A stretch of 64,000 nt of DNA from Dryocola sp051307055 (GCF_051307055.1 NZ_CP149994.1:3658001-3722000), one strand, 5' to 3'; counted from the stretch's first letter, positions 9,071 to 18,580 are shown. Notes: a model not told the origin generated them from the letters alone. Numbers and translations: made by a program.

Positions 9071-10312
9071 GTGAAGATTTATCTGGTCGGTGGCGCCGTT
9101 CGCGATGGGTTGTTAAAACTACCGGTCAAAGATAAAGATTGGGTCGTGGTCGGCGCTACTCCGCAGGAGATGCTGGACGCTGGTTTCCAGCAGGTCGGGA
9201 AAGATTTCCCGGTCTTCCTGCATCCGAAATCTCGCGAAGAGTACGCGCTGGCGCGCACCGAGCGTAAAGCCGGGCAGGGTTATACAGGCTTCACCTGCTA
9301 TGCCGCGCCGGACGTTACGCTTGAACAGGATTTACTGCGCCGCGATCTCACCATTAACGCTATAGCGCAGGACAAAGACGGCAAGCTTGTCGATCCGTAC
9401 AACGGGCTGGCCGACATAGAAAAGCGTCTGCTGCGCCACGTCTCCCCGGCATTTAATGAAGATCCCCTGCGCGTGCTGCGCGTGGCGCGATTTGCCGCGC
9501 GTTACGCCCATCTCAATTTCCAGATAGCCCCGGAAACCATGACTCTGATGCAAAACATGGCCGAAGGCGGCGAGCTGGCGCATCTGACGCCCGAGCGCGT
9601 CTGGAAAGAGACTGAAAATGCGCTGACCAGCCGCAACCCGCAGGTTTACTTCGACGTGCTACGGAAATGCGGGGCGCTGGCCGTACTGTTCCCGGAAATC
9701 GACGCGCTGTTTGGCGTACCTGCCCCGGCCAAATGGCACCCGGAAATCGACACTGGTATTCACGTGCTGATGACGCTTTCCATCGCGGCCCAGCTCAGCC
9801 CTGAAGTGGATATACGTTTCGCAACGCTTTGCCACGACCTCGGCAAGGGATTAACCCCGAAAGAGTTCTGGCCGCGCCATCACGGCCACGGCCCGGCAGG
9901 CGTTAAGCTGGTAGAAAATATCTGCCAGAGAATGCGCGTGCCGAACGAGATTCGCGATCTGGCTAAACTCGTGGCGGAATACCACGATCTGATCCACACC
10001 TTCCCAATCCTGCAGCCGAAAACGGTGGTGAAGCTATTTGATGCCATCGACGCCTGGCGTAAGCCGCGGCGTGTAGAGCAAATCGCATTAACCAGCGAGG
10101 CCGACGCGCGCGGACGCACCGGTTTTGAAGGCAGCGATTACCCGCAGGGAAGACTGCTGCGTGCAGCCTGGGAAGCGGCTCAGAAGGTAACCAATAAAGA
10201 AGTGATTGACGCTGGTTTTAGCGGCCCGGCGATTAGGGAAGAGTTGACTGAACGTCGTATTGCAGCCGTTGCGAAGTGGAAGGAAGAAAACTGCCCCCAG
10301 CCGCAAAGCTGA
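9071..10312 (+). CDS. cca: Multifunctional CCA-adding enzyme (tRNA nucleotidyltransferase)
   Basis: Cca builds and repairs the 3' CCA end of tRNAs from CTP and ATP. The start is GTG at 9071, as in other enterics, preceded by GGTGTGAAGA. The class II nucleotidyltransferase head has GGAVRDGLL and the catalytic Asp pair, and RRDLTIN is the conserved base-flipping/Arg region. The C-terminal HD domain has CHDLGKG and HHGHGPAG, typical of gamma-proteobacterial Cca with 2',3'-cyclic phosphodiesterase and phosphatase activity. The length, 413 residues, matches E. coli Cca. It is convergent with uppP across a hairpin. Confidence 0.97.
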   Translation: MKIYLVGGAVRDGLLKLPVKDKDWVVVGATPQEMLDAGFQQVGKDFPVFLHPKSREEYALARTERKAGQGYTGFTCYAAPDVTLEQDLLRRDLTINAIAQDKDGKLVDPYNGLADIEKRLLRHVSPAFNEDPLRVLRVARFAARYAHLNFQIAPETMTLMQNMAEGGELAHLTPERVWKETENALTSRNPQVYFDVLRKCGALAVLFPEIDALFGVPAPAKWHPEIDTGIHVLMTLSIAAQLSPEVDIRFATLCHDLGKGLTPKEFWPRHHGHGPAGVKLVENICQRMRVPNEIRDLAKLVAEYHDLIHTFPILQPKTVVKLFDAIDAWRKPRRVEQIALTSEADARGRTGFEGSDYPQGRLLRAAWEAAQKVTNKEVIDAGFSGPAIREELTERRIAAVAKWKEENCPQPQS

Positions 10313-10318
10313 GGGCAG
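10291..10318. terminator. Bidirectional terminator between cca and uppP
   Basis: CTGCCCCCAGC pairs with GCTGAGGGCAG across a short loop, overlapping the cca stop codon. The minus-strand side is followed by TTTTC, the plus side by a weaker CTGTTT. Confidence 0.75.
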
Positions 10319-10323
10319 GCTGT

Positions 10324-11142
10324 TTACATGAAGACGAAATAAACCGCGGCCGCCACAAAGAAGCGGTAGATAGCAAACGGGATGAACGACATACGTTTGA
10401 TTATCTGCAGGAAGGTTTTGATGGCAATCAGGGCGACGATAAACGCGGTGACGAAGCCCACGGCGAACATCGGCAGATCGGCCATGGTCAGGAAGCCGAT
10501 GCTCTTATAGACGTCCAGCGCCGTCGCGCCCAGCATCATCGGCACGGCCAGCAGGAATGAAAACTCAGACGCGGCATAGCGGCTTACGCCCATCAGCATG
10601 CCGCCGGAGATGGTGGCGCCGGAACGGGAGAAGCCCGGCCAGAGCGCCAGACACTGGAAGCAGCCGATAATGAAAGCCTGACGATAGGTCATATCGTCCA
10701 CCCCAACGGCGCGCGGCTCTTTTGGTTTCAGCAGCTCAGCGGCAATCAGCAACACCCCGCCGACAACCAGGGCGTACATGACGTTAATCGGGTTAAACAG
10801 CGACTTAATAGCGTCGTGGAAGATAAGCCCCAGCACCACGGCGGGAACCATACCCAACAGAATATGAATTAACGACAGGCGGCCTTTGCCCGCGCCTTCA
10901 TGAGGAGGATGACCAAAGTGAATGCCGATCAGGCCAAACAGGCGACGCCAGAACATCACTACCACAGCGAGGATCGAACCGAGCTGAATAACCACTTCAA
11001 ATGTTTTGGCGGTGTCACCTTCAAATCCCAGCAGGTGTCCGACAATAATCATATGCCCGGTGGATGAGACAGGTAAAAACTCCGTTAATCCCTCAACAAC
11101 GCCGAGAATCGCGGCTGTCGCCAGCGAGTGAAAATCGCTCAT
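10324..11142 (-). CDS. uppP: Undecaprenyl-diphosphatase (bacitracin resistance protein)
   Basis: UppP (BacA) dephosphorylates undecaprenyl diphosphate at the periplasmic face of the inner membrane, recycling the lipid carrier for peptidoglycan and O-antigen. The 272-residue protein has about eight hydrophobic helices and both family signatures: EGLTEFLPVSSTGH near the N-terminus, with the catalytic Glu and Ser, and PGFSRSGATISGG, with the catalytic Arg. Its length and its neighbours (cca, folB, plsY) match E. coli. It lies downstream of folB on the same strand, but a hairpin separates them. Confidence 0.97.
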   Translation of the reverse strand: MSDFHSLATAAILGVVEGLTEFLPVSSTGHMIIVGHLLGFEGDTAKTFEVVIQLGSILAVVVMFWRRLFGLIGIHFGHPPHEGAGKGRLSLIHILLGMVPAVVLGLIFHDAIKSLFNPINVMYALVVGGVLLIAAELLKPKEPRAVGVDDMTYRQAFIIGCFQCLALWPGFSRSGATISGGMLMGVSRYAASEFSFLLAVPMMLGATALDVYKSIGFLTMADLPMFAVGFVTAFIVALIAIKTFLQIIKRMSFIPFAIYRFFVAAAVYFVFM

Positions 11143-11174
11143 TAATAAATCCTCATGCCCCTGAAAAAAATCAC

Positions 11175-11204
11175 AAAAAAACGGCGGGCGAGATGCGACC
11201 GCCG
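11175..11204 (-). terminator. Terminator after folB
   Basis: Read on the minus strand, CGGCGG and CCGCCG form a GC-rich stem followed by TTTTTTTG. It lies just after the folB stop and before uppP, so it should limit read-through from folB. Confidence 0.75.
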
Positions 11205-11259
11205 CAAAAGGTTACTGGCTATGACCAGCTTAGAGCCGTTTGGTTTAACAATTATGAAC

Positions 11260-11628
11260 TTATTTGTCTGCTTTCGGATTACTGCCACGCTCGATGATGA
11301 CGCCGACATTTGCCGCCTGAGCAATCGCCCCGGGCTTGCTGACTTTCAGACGAACCCAGGGTGAATTAAAGCGCGTCAGCAGCAGCTGGGCCACCTCTTC
11401 AGCCACGCGTTCAACCAACGCGAAACGACCGCCGGAAACATGAGCGATAACCGCTTCGCTGACATCCGCATAGCTCAGACAGTCGTTCACATCGTCGCTG
11501 GCGGCGGCCGCGCGGTTGTCCCACGCCATTTCGATATCGAATATCAGCTTTTGATCGATGGTCTGTTCCCAGTCGTACACGCCGATGGTGGTGATTACCG
11601 TTAGTTGCTCTATAAATACAATATCCAT
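11260..11628 (-). CDS. folB: Dihydroneopterin aldolase
   Basis: FolB cleaves 7,8-dihydroneopterin to 6-hydroxymethyl-7,8-dihydropterin and glycolaldehyde in folate synthesis. The product beginning MDIVFIEQLTVITTIGVYDWEQ has 122 residues, the family length. Conserved active-site elements include the N-terminal IGVYDWEQ, the central CLSYADV, and KPGAIAQAANVGVIIER near the C-terminus with the catalytic Lys. The frame is open upstream to 11721, but the family start is at 11628. It is divergent from plsY with a 107-bp spacer, the arrangement seen in E. coli. Confidence 0.95.
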   Translation of the reverse strand: MDIVFIEQLTVITTIGVYDWEQTIDQKLIFDIEMAWDNRAAAASDDVNDCLSYADVSEAVIAHVSGGRFALVERVAEEVAQLLLTRFNSPWVRLKVSKPGAIAQAANVGVIIERGSNPKADK

Positions 11629-11735
11629 CACGCCCTGCCTGCTTTTTGGTTGCGCCAGATACCACTTCCGGCGAAATATGCGTATTATCCACAGATGCGA
11701 AGAATACAACGACACTTTCAAAATGGAACAGCGTT

Positions 11736-12353
11736 ATGAGTGCAATCGCGCCTGGCATGATTCTCCTCGCGTATCTTTGCGGCTCAATTTCCAGCGCCAT
11801 TCTGGTTTGCCGGCTCGCGGGTCTCCCGGACCCAAGAGAGAGCGGTTCAGGTAACCCAGGAGCGACAAACGTCTTACGTATTGGCGGCAAAGGCGCAGCC
11901 GTAGCGGTACTCATTTTTGACGTCTTAAAAGGCATGCTGCCGGTTTGGGCGGCCTATGCATTAGGCGTGACGCCGTTCTGGCTCGGGCTGATTGCTATTG
12001 CCGCCTGCCTGGGCCATATCTGGCCCATTTTCTTTAAATTCCGCGGCGGGAAAGGTGTGGCGACGGCGTTCGGCGCCATTGCGCCTATCGGCTTCGATTT
12101 AACCGGCGTGATGGCGGGAACCTGGCTGCTTAGCGTGCTGCTTAGCGGCTATTCTTCCCTTGGCGCAATCATCAGCGCGCTTATCGCGCCGTTTTACGTC
12201 TGGTGGTTCAAACCGCAGTTCACCTTCCCGGTCGCCATGCTCTCCTGTCTGATCCTGATGCGCCATCACGACAATATTCAGCGCCTGTGGCGCGGCCAGG
12301 AAACCAAAATCTGGAAGAAGCTGCGCAAAAATAAAGACGAAAAAAAGGAGTGA
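11736..12353 (+). CDS. plsY: Acyl-phosphate:glycerol-3-phosphate acyltransferase
   Basis: PlsY transfers the acyl group from acyl phosphate to glycerol 3-phosphate, the first step of phospholipid synthesis, in the inner membrane. The 205-residue protein has five hydrophobic helices and the three cytoplasmic motifs: SGNPGATN (about residue 41), the GHIWPIFFKFRGGKGVAT region (about 100) and the RHHDN loop (about 180). The start MSAIAPGMIL is chosen over upstream in-frame codons because it gives the conserved length. A basic tail (KKLRKNKDEKKE) ends at a hairpin shared with tsaD. Confidence 0.96.
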   Translation: MSAIAPGMILLAYLCGSISSAILVCRLAGLPDPRESGSGNPGATNVLRIGGKGAAVAVLIFDVLKGMLPVWAAYALGVTPFWLGLIAIAACLGHIWPIFFKFRGGKGVATAFGAIAPIGFDLTGVMAGTWLLSVLLSGYSSLGAIISALIAPFYVWWFKPQFTFPVAMLSCLILMRHHDNIQRLWRGQETKIWKKLRKNKDEKKE

Positions 12354-12370
12354 TTTCTCACTCCCTTTTT
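12342..12370. terminator. Bidirectional terminator between plsY and tsaD
   Basis: AAAAAGGAGTGA and TCACTCCCTTTTT form a hairpin that overlaps the plsY stop codon, with A- and T-runs suited to termination from both sides. Confidence 0.85.
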
Positions 12371-12385
12371 ACCGGTTAACGATCT

Positions 12386-13399
12386 TTACGCCGCAGGTAA
12401 TTCTGCCAGCGGCCAGCGCGGACGCACCGTCACGCTCAGCTCCCCGGCCGTGCCCGCTTTCAGACGAATCATGCCCGCATAGGCAATCATCGCGCCGTTA
12501 TCGGTGCAGAACTCCGGACGGGCGTAGAACACCTCGCCGCGGCGTTTGGCCATCAACGCTTCCATACGGACCCGCAGCGTGCGGTTAGCGCTTACGCCGC
12601 CCGCCATCACCAGGCGTTTGAAATCGGTCTGATCCAGTGCGCGCTTGCATTTAATCATCAGCGTATCGACAACCGCATCTTCAAAGGCGCGAGCGATATC
12701 GGCGCGGGTCTGGTCGTCTGCTTCGTTGCCGCGAATGGTGTTTGCGGCAAATGTTTTCAGCCCGGAGAAGCTGAAATCAAGCCCGGGACGGTCGGTCATC
12801 GGACGAGGGAAAACAAAGCGCCCTTCCGTTCCCTGCGCCGCCATTTTCGACAGCATCGGGCCGCCGGGGTAATCAAGCCCAAGCAGTTTAGCCGTTTTAT
12901 CAAAGGCTTCGCCTGCGGCATCGTCAATGGATTCGCCCAGCAGCTCATACTGACCAATGCCGGTAACGCTAATCAGCTGGGTATGGCCGCCGGAAACCAG
13001 CAGCGCGACAAACGGAAACGCCGGAGGATTATCTTCCAGCATCGGCGCTAATAAATGCCCTTCCATATGATGCACCGGTACGGCAGGCACATCCCAGGCA
13101 AACGCCAGCGCGCGGCCGACCGTTGCGCCCACCAGCAGCGCGCCAACCAGGCCTGGACCGGCGGTATAGGCCACGCCATCGATATCCTGAGCGGTTAATC
13201 CTGCCTCTTTCAGTGCGGCCTGAATCAACGGCACGGTTTTACGCACGTGATCGCGGGAGGCCAGCTCCGGCACCACGCCGCCGTAGTCAGCGTGCAATTT
13301 CACCTGACTATATAATTGATTGGCTAACAATCCCCGCTCATCGTCATAAATGGCGATGCCGGTTTCATCGCAGGAAGTCTCTATACCCAGTACGCGCAT
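12386..13399 (-). CDS. tsaD: tRNA N6-threonylcarbamoyladenosine synthase subunit TsaD
   Basis: TsaD, with TsaB and TsaE, transfers the threonylcarbamoyl group from TC-AMP onto A37 of ANN-decoding tRNAs. The product has 337 residues, with the ASKHA-type fold start GIETSCDETGIAIYD, the metal-binding HMEGH motif near residue 111, and the phosphate-binding GGHTQL and AGGVSANRTLR segments. It is divergent from rpsU, the standard enteric arrangement. The partner tRNA-Ile2 in this window is itself an ANN-decoding tRNA and a plausible substrate. Confidence 0.97.
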   Translation of the reverse strand: MRVLGIETSCDETGIAIYDDERGLLANQLYSQVKLHADYGGVVPELASRDHVRKTVPLIQAALKEAGLTAQDIDGVAYTAGPGLVGALLVGATVGRALAFAWDVPAVPVHHMEGHLLAPMLEDNPPAFPFVALLVSGGHTQLISVTGIGQYELLGESIDDAAGEAFDKTAKLLGLDYPGGPMLSKMAAQGTEGRFVFPRPMTDRPGLDFSFSGLKTFAANTIRGNEADDQTRADIARAFEDAVVDTLMIKCKRALDQTDFKRLVMAGGVSANRTLRVRMEALMAKRRGEVFYARPEFCTDNGAMIAYAGMIRLKAGTAGELSVTVRPRWPLAELPAA

Positions 13400-13488
13400 G
13401 GCTTTCTCTACCTCAAAGTCTTGCGGCGAAGTTTATGCTGCCGGGGCTGCGTTGTAAAACTTTGCTCACCTGTTGCGCTTATGTGGTG

Positions 13489-13494
13489 TATAAT
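13489..13494 (+). promoter_or_regulatory. -10 box of a promoter for rpsU-dnaG-rpoD
   Basis: A perfect TATAAT lies 153 bp before rpsU, in the tsaD-rpsU intergenic region. I see no well-spaced -35 hexamer; TTGCTC at 13462-13467 is 21 bp away. The macromolecular synthesis operon of E. coli is transcribed from promoters in this position, so assignment to this operon is inference from location. Confidence 0.6.
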
Positions 13495-13640
13495 CTGCCC
13501 CCCTGGAAGATTCCGGCCTTAAAAGCCAGGTTTCTGGTTGTCCGGTGCTTTACAAAGCAGCAAGAGTTGCAGTAAAATTCCGCACCATTTTGAAATAGCT
13601 GGCGCATCAGTCAGCGGCAAACCGAATTTATCAAAGGTGA

Positions 13641-13862
<222 letters not shown>

Positions 13863-13908
13863 TTTTTTGAGGGTTCAGCCCTCAGAAGCAGACAAGTAGT
13901 AGTTGTAA

Positions 13909-13946
13909 AGGCCGTGCTTCCGAAAGGAATGCGCGGCTTATTTTCG
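13909..13946 (+). terminator. Partial terminator between rpsU and dnaG
   Basis: GGCCGTGCTTCC and GGAATGCGCGGCTT form an imperfect hairpin with a GAAA tetraloop, followed by TTATTTTCG. A smaller hairpin, GAGGG/CCCTC, lies directly after rpsU at about 13869-13883. In E. coli a leaky terminator at this point lowers dnaG transcription; the same role is inferred here. Confidence 0.75.
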
Positions 13947-14025
13947 TTTATGAACTGACCTGCCCTACAGGTTTCTGGCGCCGCTTTTAGCCCGGCAGAC
14001 AAACTTACGGGGTCAAACGGGGCCT

Positions 14026-15771
14026 ATGGCTGGACGAATCCCACGCGTTTTCATCAATGACTTGCTGGCTCGCACCGACATCATCGATCTGATCGATGCG
14101 CGCGTGAAGCTCAAAAAGCAGGGCAAAAACTACCATGCGTGCTGTCCGTTCCATAACGAAAAAACCCCCTCTTTCACCGTAAACGGTGATAAACAGTTTT
14201 ACCACTGCTTCGGCTGCGGAGCGCACGGCAACGCGCTGGATTTTTTAATGAACTACGACAAGCTTGAGTTTGTCGAAAGCGTTGAAGAATTAGCGGCGAT
14301 GCACAACCTTGAAGTGCCGTACGAAGCGGGTAACGGGCCAAGCCAGATCGAGCGCCACCAGCGACAGAATCTTTATCAGCTGCTGGACGGCCTGAACGCC
14401 TTTTATCAGCAATCCCTGACGCAACACAACGCGGAGCCTGCCCGTCAGTACCTGGCAAACCGCGGGTTAAGCGCAGAAGTCATCAAGCATTTTGCTATCG
14501 GCTACGCGCCTCCCGGCTGGGATAACGCGTTAAAACGTTTTGGCGGCAACGCCGAAAATCGTCAGTCTCTGACGGACGCGGGCATGCTGGTGACCAACGA
14601 CCAGGGTCGCAGTTACGATCGCTTCCGTGAACGGGTGATGTTTCCCATCCGCGACAAGCGAGGCCGGGTAATTGGTTTTGGTGGCCGCGTGCTGGGCGAC
14701 GCCCAGCCGAAGTACCTGAACTCCCCGGAAACCGATATTTTTCATAAAGGCCGCCAGCTTTATGGCCTGTATGAAGCCCAGCAGAGCCAGCCTGAACCTG
14801 CGCGCCTGTTGGTGGTCGAAGGCTATATGGATGTGGTGGCCCTGGCGCAGTACGGCATTTCTTACGCCGTCGCCTCGCTTGGCACCTCAACCACCGCCGA
14901 CCATATCCAGCTGCTGTTCCGGGTCACCGATAACGTCGTCTGCTGCTATGACGGCGATCGTGCCGGACGGGACGCCGCATGGCGTGCGCTGGAAACTGCG
15001 CTACCTTATATGACGGACGGGCGTCAGCTACGCTTTATGTTCCTGCCGGACGGTGAAGACCCGGATACGCTGGTTCGTAAAGAAGGAAAAGAGGCATTTG
15101 AAGCGCGTATGGAACACGCCCAGCCGCTTTCTACGTTTCTTTTTAACAGCCTGATGCCGCAGGTTGATTTAAGTTCGCCGGATGGCCGTGCGCGACTTAG
15201 CACGCTGGCATTACCCCTGATTAGTCAGGTACCTGGTGAGACATTGCGCATTTATCTGCGCCAGGAGCTGGGCAATAAACTCGGCATTCTGGACGACAGC
15301 CAGCTTGAAAAGCTAATGCCAAAGCTCGTGCAAAGCGGTACGCCGCGCCCGGCTCCTCAGCTAAAACGCACAACCATGCGTATACTGATAGGATTGCTGG
15401 TCCAGAATCCAGAGCTGGCACCTTCCGTTCCACCCCTGAGCGGTCTGGAACAGGCTAAGCTGCCAGGACTGAAATTATTTATCGATCTGGTCAACAGCTG
15501 TCTGGCCCAGCCAGGACTGACCACAGGGCAGCTCTTAGAGCTTTATCGCGGTACGAATGAGGCCGCCACCCTTGAAAAACTGTCAGCCTGGGACGATATA
15601 GCTGATAAGGACATTGCAGAAAAAACGTTCACCGACGCGCTCGAACATATGTTTGATTCCGTGCTGGAGCTGAGGTTTGAAGAATTAATGGCACGCTCAA
15701 GAACGGAAGGATTAACCCCGGCGGAGCGTGAAGAAGTGCGCGTGATAACAGAGTCACGCGCAAAAAAATAA
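14026..15771 (+). CDS. dnaG: DNA primase
   Basis: DnaG makes the RNA primers for replication and works with the DnaB helicase. The 581-residue product has the N-terminal zinc-binding domain with CPFHNEKTPSF and CFGCGAHG (CHC2 type), then the TOPRIM core with VVEGYMDVVAL (catalytic Glu) and YDGDRAGRDA (metal-binding Asp pair). The C-terminal helicase-binding domain spans about 430-581. Its length equals E. coli DnaG. It is the middle gene of the rpsU-dnaG-rpoD operon, downstream of a partial terminator, so lower expression than rpsU is expected. Confidence 0.98.
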   Translation: MAGRIPRVFINDLLARTDIIDLIDARVKLKKQGKNYHACCPFHNEKTPSFTVNGDKQFYHCFGCGAHGNALDFLMNYDKLEFVESVEELAAMHNLEVPYEAGNGPSQIERHQRQNLYQLLDGLNAFYQQSLTQHNAEPARQYLANRGLSAEVIKHFAIGYAPPGWDNALKRFGGNAENRQSLTDAGMLVTNDQGRSYDRFRERVMFPIRDKRGRVIGFGGRVLGDAQPKYLNSPETDIFHKGRQLYGLYEAQQSQPEPARLLVVEGYMDVVALAQYGISYAVASLGTSTTADHIQLLFRVTDNVVCCYDGDRAGRDAAWRALETALPYMTDGRQLRFMFLPDGEDPDTLVRKEGKEAFEARMEHAQPLSTFLFNSLMPQVDLSSPDGRARLSTLALPLISQVPGETLRIYLRQELGNKLGILDDSQLEKLMPKLVQSGTPRPAPQLKRTTMRILIGLLVQNPELAPSVPPLSGLEQAKLPGLKLFIDLVNSCLAQPGLTTGQLLELYRGTNEAATLEKLSAWDDIADKDIAEKTFTDALEHMFDSVLELRFEELMARSRTEGLTPAEREEVRVITESRAKK

Positions 15772-15925
15772 ATACTCGCGGCTTAACTGCCGAACATTGA
15801 TCGGGTTACACCCGAACGCCGCGTGGACGGGCAGCGGCATTAAAATAAATCAGCCCCTCGTTACGTTATTGTTGGCGGCAACGCCTACCGACACAACCCT
15901 AATACTGAAGTGTGGATACCGTCTT

Positions 15926-17764
15926 ATGGAGCAAAACCCGCAGTCACAGCTTAAACTTCTTGTCCAACGTGGTAAGGAGCAAGGCTATCTGACCTATGCT
16001 GAGGTCAATGACCATCTGCCGGAAGATATCGTCGACTCCGATCAGATCGAAGACATCATCCAAATGATCAATGACATGGGCATTCAGGTAATGGAAGAAG
16101 CACCTGACGCCGATGACCTGCTGCTTGCTGAGAACTCAAACAACACGGATGAAGATGCGGAAGAAGCCGCCGCTCAGGTTCTCTCCAGCGTGGAGTCTGA
16201 AATCGGGCGCACCACCGACCCGGTGCGCATGTACATGCGTGAAATGGGTACCGTTGAACTCTTAACCCGCGAGGGTGAAATCGATATCGCCAAGCGTATC
16301 GAAGACGGCATCAACCAGGTTCAGTGCTCCGTTGCAGAATACCCGGAAGCCATCACTTACCTGCTTGAACAGTACGATCGCGTTGAAGCAGAAGAAGTAC
16401 GCCTGACGGATCTGATCACCGGTTTCGTTGATCCTAACGCAGAAGAAGATCTTGCCCCTACCGCCACCCACATCGGTTCTGAGCTGACCAGCGAAGAAAA
16501 CAGTGATGATGACGATGAGGAAGAGGACGACGACGATGCGGAAGATGACAACAGCATCGATCCGGAGCTGGCGCGTGAGAAATTTGGCGAGCTGCGTACC
16601 CAGTACGAAATCACCCGCGACACCATCAAAGCGAAAGGCCGCGCTCACGCTGACTCCGCCGCTGAGATCCTGCAGCTGTCTGAAGTTTTCAAACAGTTCC
16701 GCCTGGTGCCGAAGCAGTTCGACTACCTGGTAAACAGCATGCGCGTCATGATGGACCGCGTTCGTACTCAGGAACGTATCATCATGAAGCTGTGTGTTGA
16801 ACTGTGCAAAATGCCGAAGAAAAACTTCATCACGCTGTTCACCGGCAACGAAACCAGCGAAACCTGGTTCAACGCGGCTATCGCAATGAACAAGCCATGG
16901 TCTGAAAAACTGCGTGACGTGTCTGAAGACGTGCATCGCAGCCTGCAGAAACTGCAGCAGATTGAAGAAGAGACCGGCCTCACTATTGAGCAGGTTAAGG
17001 ACATCAACCGTCGTATGTCTATCGGTGAAGCGAAAGCCCGCCGTGCGAAGAAAGAGATGGTGGAGGCGAACCTGCGTCTGGTTATTTCTATCGCCAAGAA
17101 ATATACCAACCGTGGTCTGCAGTTCCTTGATTTGATTCAGGAAGGCAACATCGGCCTGATGAAAGCCGTCGATAAGTTTGAATATCGCCGCGGCTATAAG
17201 TTCTCAACTTATGCGACCTGGTGGATCCGTCAGGCTATCACCCGCTCCATCGCCGACCAGGCGCGTACCATCCGTATTCCGGTGCATATGATTGAGACCA
17301 TCAACAAGCTCAACCGTATCTCGCGCCAGATGCTGCAGGAGATGGGCCGCGAGCCAACGCCGGAAGAGCTGGCTGAACGCATGCTGATGCCGGAAGACAA
17401 AATCCGCAAGGTGCTGAAAATTGCCAAAGAGCCAATCTCCATGGAGACGCCGATCGGCGACGATGAAGATTCGCATCTGGGCGATTTCATCGAGGATACC
17501 ACCCTCGAGCTGCCGCTGGATTCCGCAACCTCTGAAAGCCTGCGCTCTGCAACGCACGACGTGCTTGCTGGCCTGACCGCGCGTGAAGCGAAAGTCCTAC
17601 GTATGCGTTTCGGTATCGATATGAATACTGACCACACGCTGGAAGAAGTGGGTAAACAGTTCGACGTTACCCGCGAACGTATCCGTCAGATCGAAGCGAA
17701 GGCCCTGCGTAAACTGCGCCACCCAAGCCGCTCTGAAGTGCTGCGCAGCTTCCTGGACGATTAA
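15926..17764 (+). CDS. rpoD: RNA polymerase sigma factor RpoD (sigma-70)
   Basis: This is the housekeeping sigma factor. From MEQNPQSQLKLLVQRGKEQG it has 612 residues. Region 1.1 is at the N-terminus, and the acidic non-conserved insert contains runs of Asp/Glu near residues 193-210. Region 2 includes the -10 recognition helix (YATWWIRQAITRSIADQART), and region 4.2 includes the -35 recognition helix (TLEEVGKQFDVTRERIRQIE). The frame is open upstream to 15797 but the family start is at 15926. It ends at a strong terminator that closes the operon. Confidence 0.99.
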   Translation: MEQNPQSQLKLLVQRGKEQGYLTYAEVNDHLPEDIVDSDQIEDIIQMINDMGIQVMEEAPDADDLLLAENSNNTDEDAEEAAAQVLSSVESEIGRTTDPVRMYMREMGTVELLTREGEIDIAKRIEDGINQVQCSVAEYPEAITYLLEQYDRVEAEEVRLTDLITGFVDPNAEEDLAPTATHIGSELTSEENSDDDDEEEDDDDAEDDNSIDPELAREKFGELRTQYEITRDTIKAKGRAHADSAAEILQLSEVFKQFRLVPKQFDYLVNSMRVMMDRVRTQERIIMKLCVELCKMPKKNFITLFTGNETSETWFNAAIAMNKPWSEKLRDVSEDVHRSLQKLQQIEEETGLTIEQVKDINRRMSIGEAKARRAKKEMVEANLRLVISIAKKYTNRGLQFLDLIQEGNIGLMKAVDKFEYRRGYKFSTYATWWIRQAITRSIADQARTIRIPVHMIETINKLNRISRQMLQEMGREPTPEELAERMLMPEDKIRKVLKIAKEPISMETPIGDDEDSHLGDFIEDTTLELPLDSATSESLRSATHDVLAGLTAREAKVLRMRFGIDMNTDHTLEEVGKQFDVTRERIRQIEAKALRKLRHPSRSEVLRSFLDD

Positions 17765-17780
17765 TTTTATCGCCCTGATA

Positions 17781-17808
17781 AAAAGCCCTCCTTGCGAGGG
17801 TTTTTTTA
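17781..17808 (+). terminator. Terminator of the rpsU-dnaG-rpoD operon
   Basis: CCCTCCTTGCGAGGG forms a compact stem-loop followed by seven T residues, 17 bp after the rpoD stop. Confidence 0.92.
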
Positions 17809-17818
17809 TTGCCGGAAC

Positions 17819-18325
17819 CTAACGGCCTCTTGCCATCAGCGACTGTTCCAGCTCGCGGTAAGACTCCACAAGCTTATCCAGCGACGCACGGTTCAGGCCG
17901 CTGGGATTGGGCAGAATCCACACTTCGGTATCGCCAATGGTAATATTTTGCCTGCCCCACTTCGCACCACGCTGGCTAAACGCCTGTTCAAAAGCCTGCT
18001 TGCCCAGCACGGCCAGCGCCATTGGCTGATAATCCTGCATCTTCGTCACCAGCTCGCGCCCGCCTGCACGTAGCTCATGCAGGGCAATCTCGCTTGCCTG
18101 AACCGTTGGTCTTTCAACCAGCATGGTAATGCCGCAGCGGGTATCTAACAGGTGCCGCTCTTCTTCCGGCTTCAGCTGTCTTTCGGTAAAGCCTGCACGG
18201 TGAATAACCTTCCAGAAGCGATTGCCAGGATGCGCAAAATGAAAACCGGTATGCGCCGAGGACTTGCCGGGATTAATACCGCAGAACACCACCCGCAGCC
18301 CAGGCTGTAAAATATCGCTAATCAT
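17819..18325 (-). CDS. mug: G/U mismatch-specific DNA glycosylase
   Basis: Mug removes uracil and ethenocytosine from mismatched DNA. The 168-residue product from MISDILQPGLRVVFCGINPG has the two family motifs: GINPG, with the catalytic Asn near residue 18, and NPSGLNRAS near residue 140, which wedges into the helix. A longer in-frame start at 18379 is not conserved and lacks a good binding site. It lies convergent to rpoD and just before the tRNA gene, as in E. coli. Confidence 0.95.
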   Translation of the reverse strand: MISDILQPGLRVVFCGINPGKSSAHTGFHFAHPGNRFWKVIHRAGFTERQLKPEEERHLLDTRCGITMLVERPTVQASEIALHELRAGGRELVTKMQDYQPMALAVLGKQAFEQAFSQRGAKWGRQNITIGDTEVWILPNPSGLNRASLDKLVESYRELEQSLMARGR

Positions 18326-18451
18326 GAATCTTCCCGTCGTTGTAGATGTTGAGCTAAGTATAAGGGATTGATAAGGCATTGTTTATAAAACAAGCATATG
18401 TCACGCAACTACTGGATTGACGCCACGAGTTCCATTATAATCCAGCGCCAC

Positions 18452-18527
18452 GGCCCCTTAGCTCAGTGGTTAGAGCAGGCGACTCATAATCGCTTGGTCG
18501 CTGGTTCAAGTCCAGCAGGGGCCACCA
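18452..18527 (+). tRNA. ileX: tRNA-Ile2 (CAU anticodon, AUA-decoding after lysidine modification)
   Basis: A 76-nt cloverleaf is encoded with acceptor stem GGCCCCT/AGGGGCC, D-arm AGCTCAGTGG, anticodon loop CTCATAA, T-arm GGTTCAAGTCC and an encoded CCA end. The CAU anticodon would suggest Met, but the body is that of the enteric minor isoleucine tRNA, whose C34 is modified to lysidine by TilS so that it reads AUA. A TATAAT box sits at 18436-18441. tRNA genes of this kind are common integration sites, and the next 1.4 kb carries phage remnants. Confidence 0.96.
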
Positions 18528-18555
18528 AATTTTAGCTTTAAAATCATATAATTAA

Positions 18556-18580
18556 GCCACTCGATTGAGTGGCTTTTTTA
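18556..18580 (+). terminator. Terminator of tRNA-Ile2
   Basis: GCCACTC, loop GATT, GAGTGGC, followed by TTTTTTA. It lies 28 bp after the tRNA. Confidence 0.92.

Noticed and set aside
18452..18527. tRNA-Met
   Set aside because: The anticodon is CAU, but the body matches the minor isoleucine tRNA of enterics, which is read as Ile after lysidine modification.
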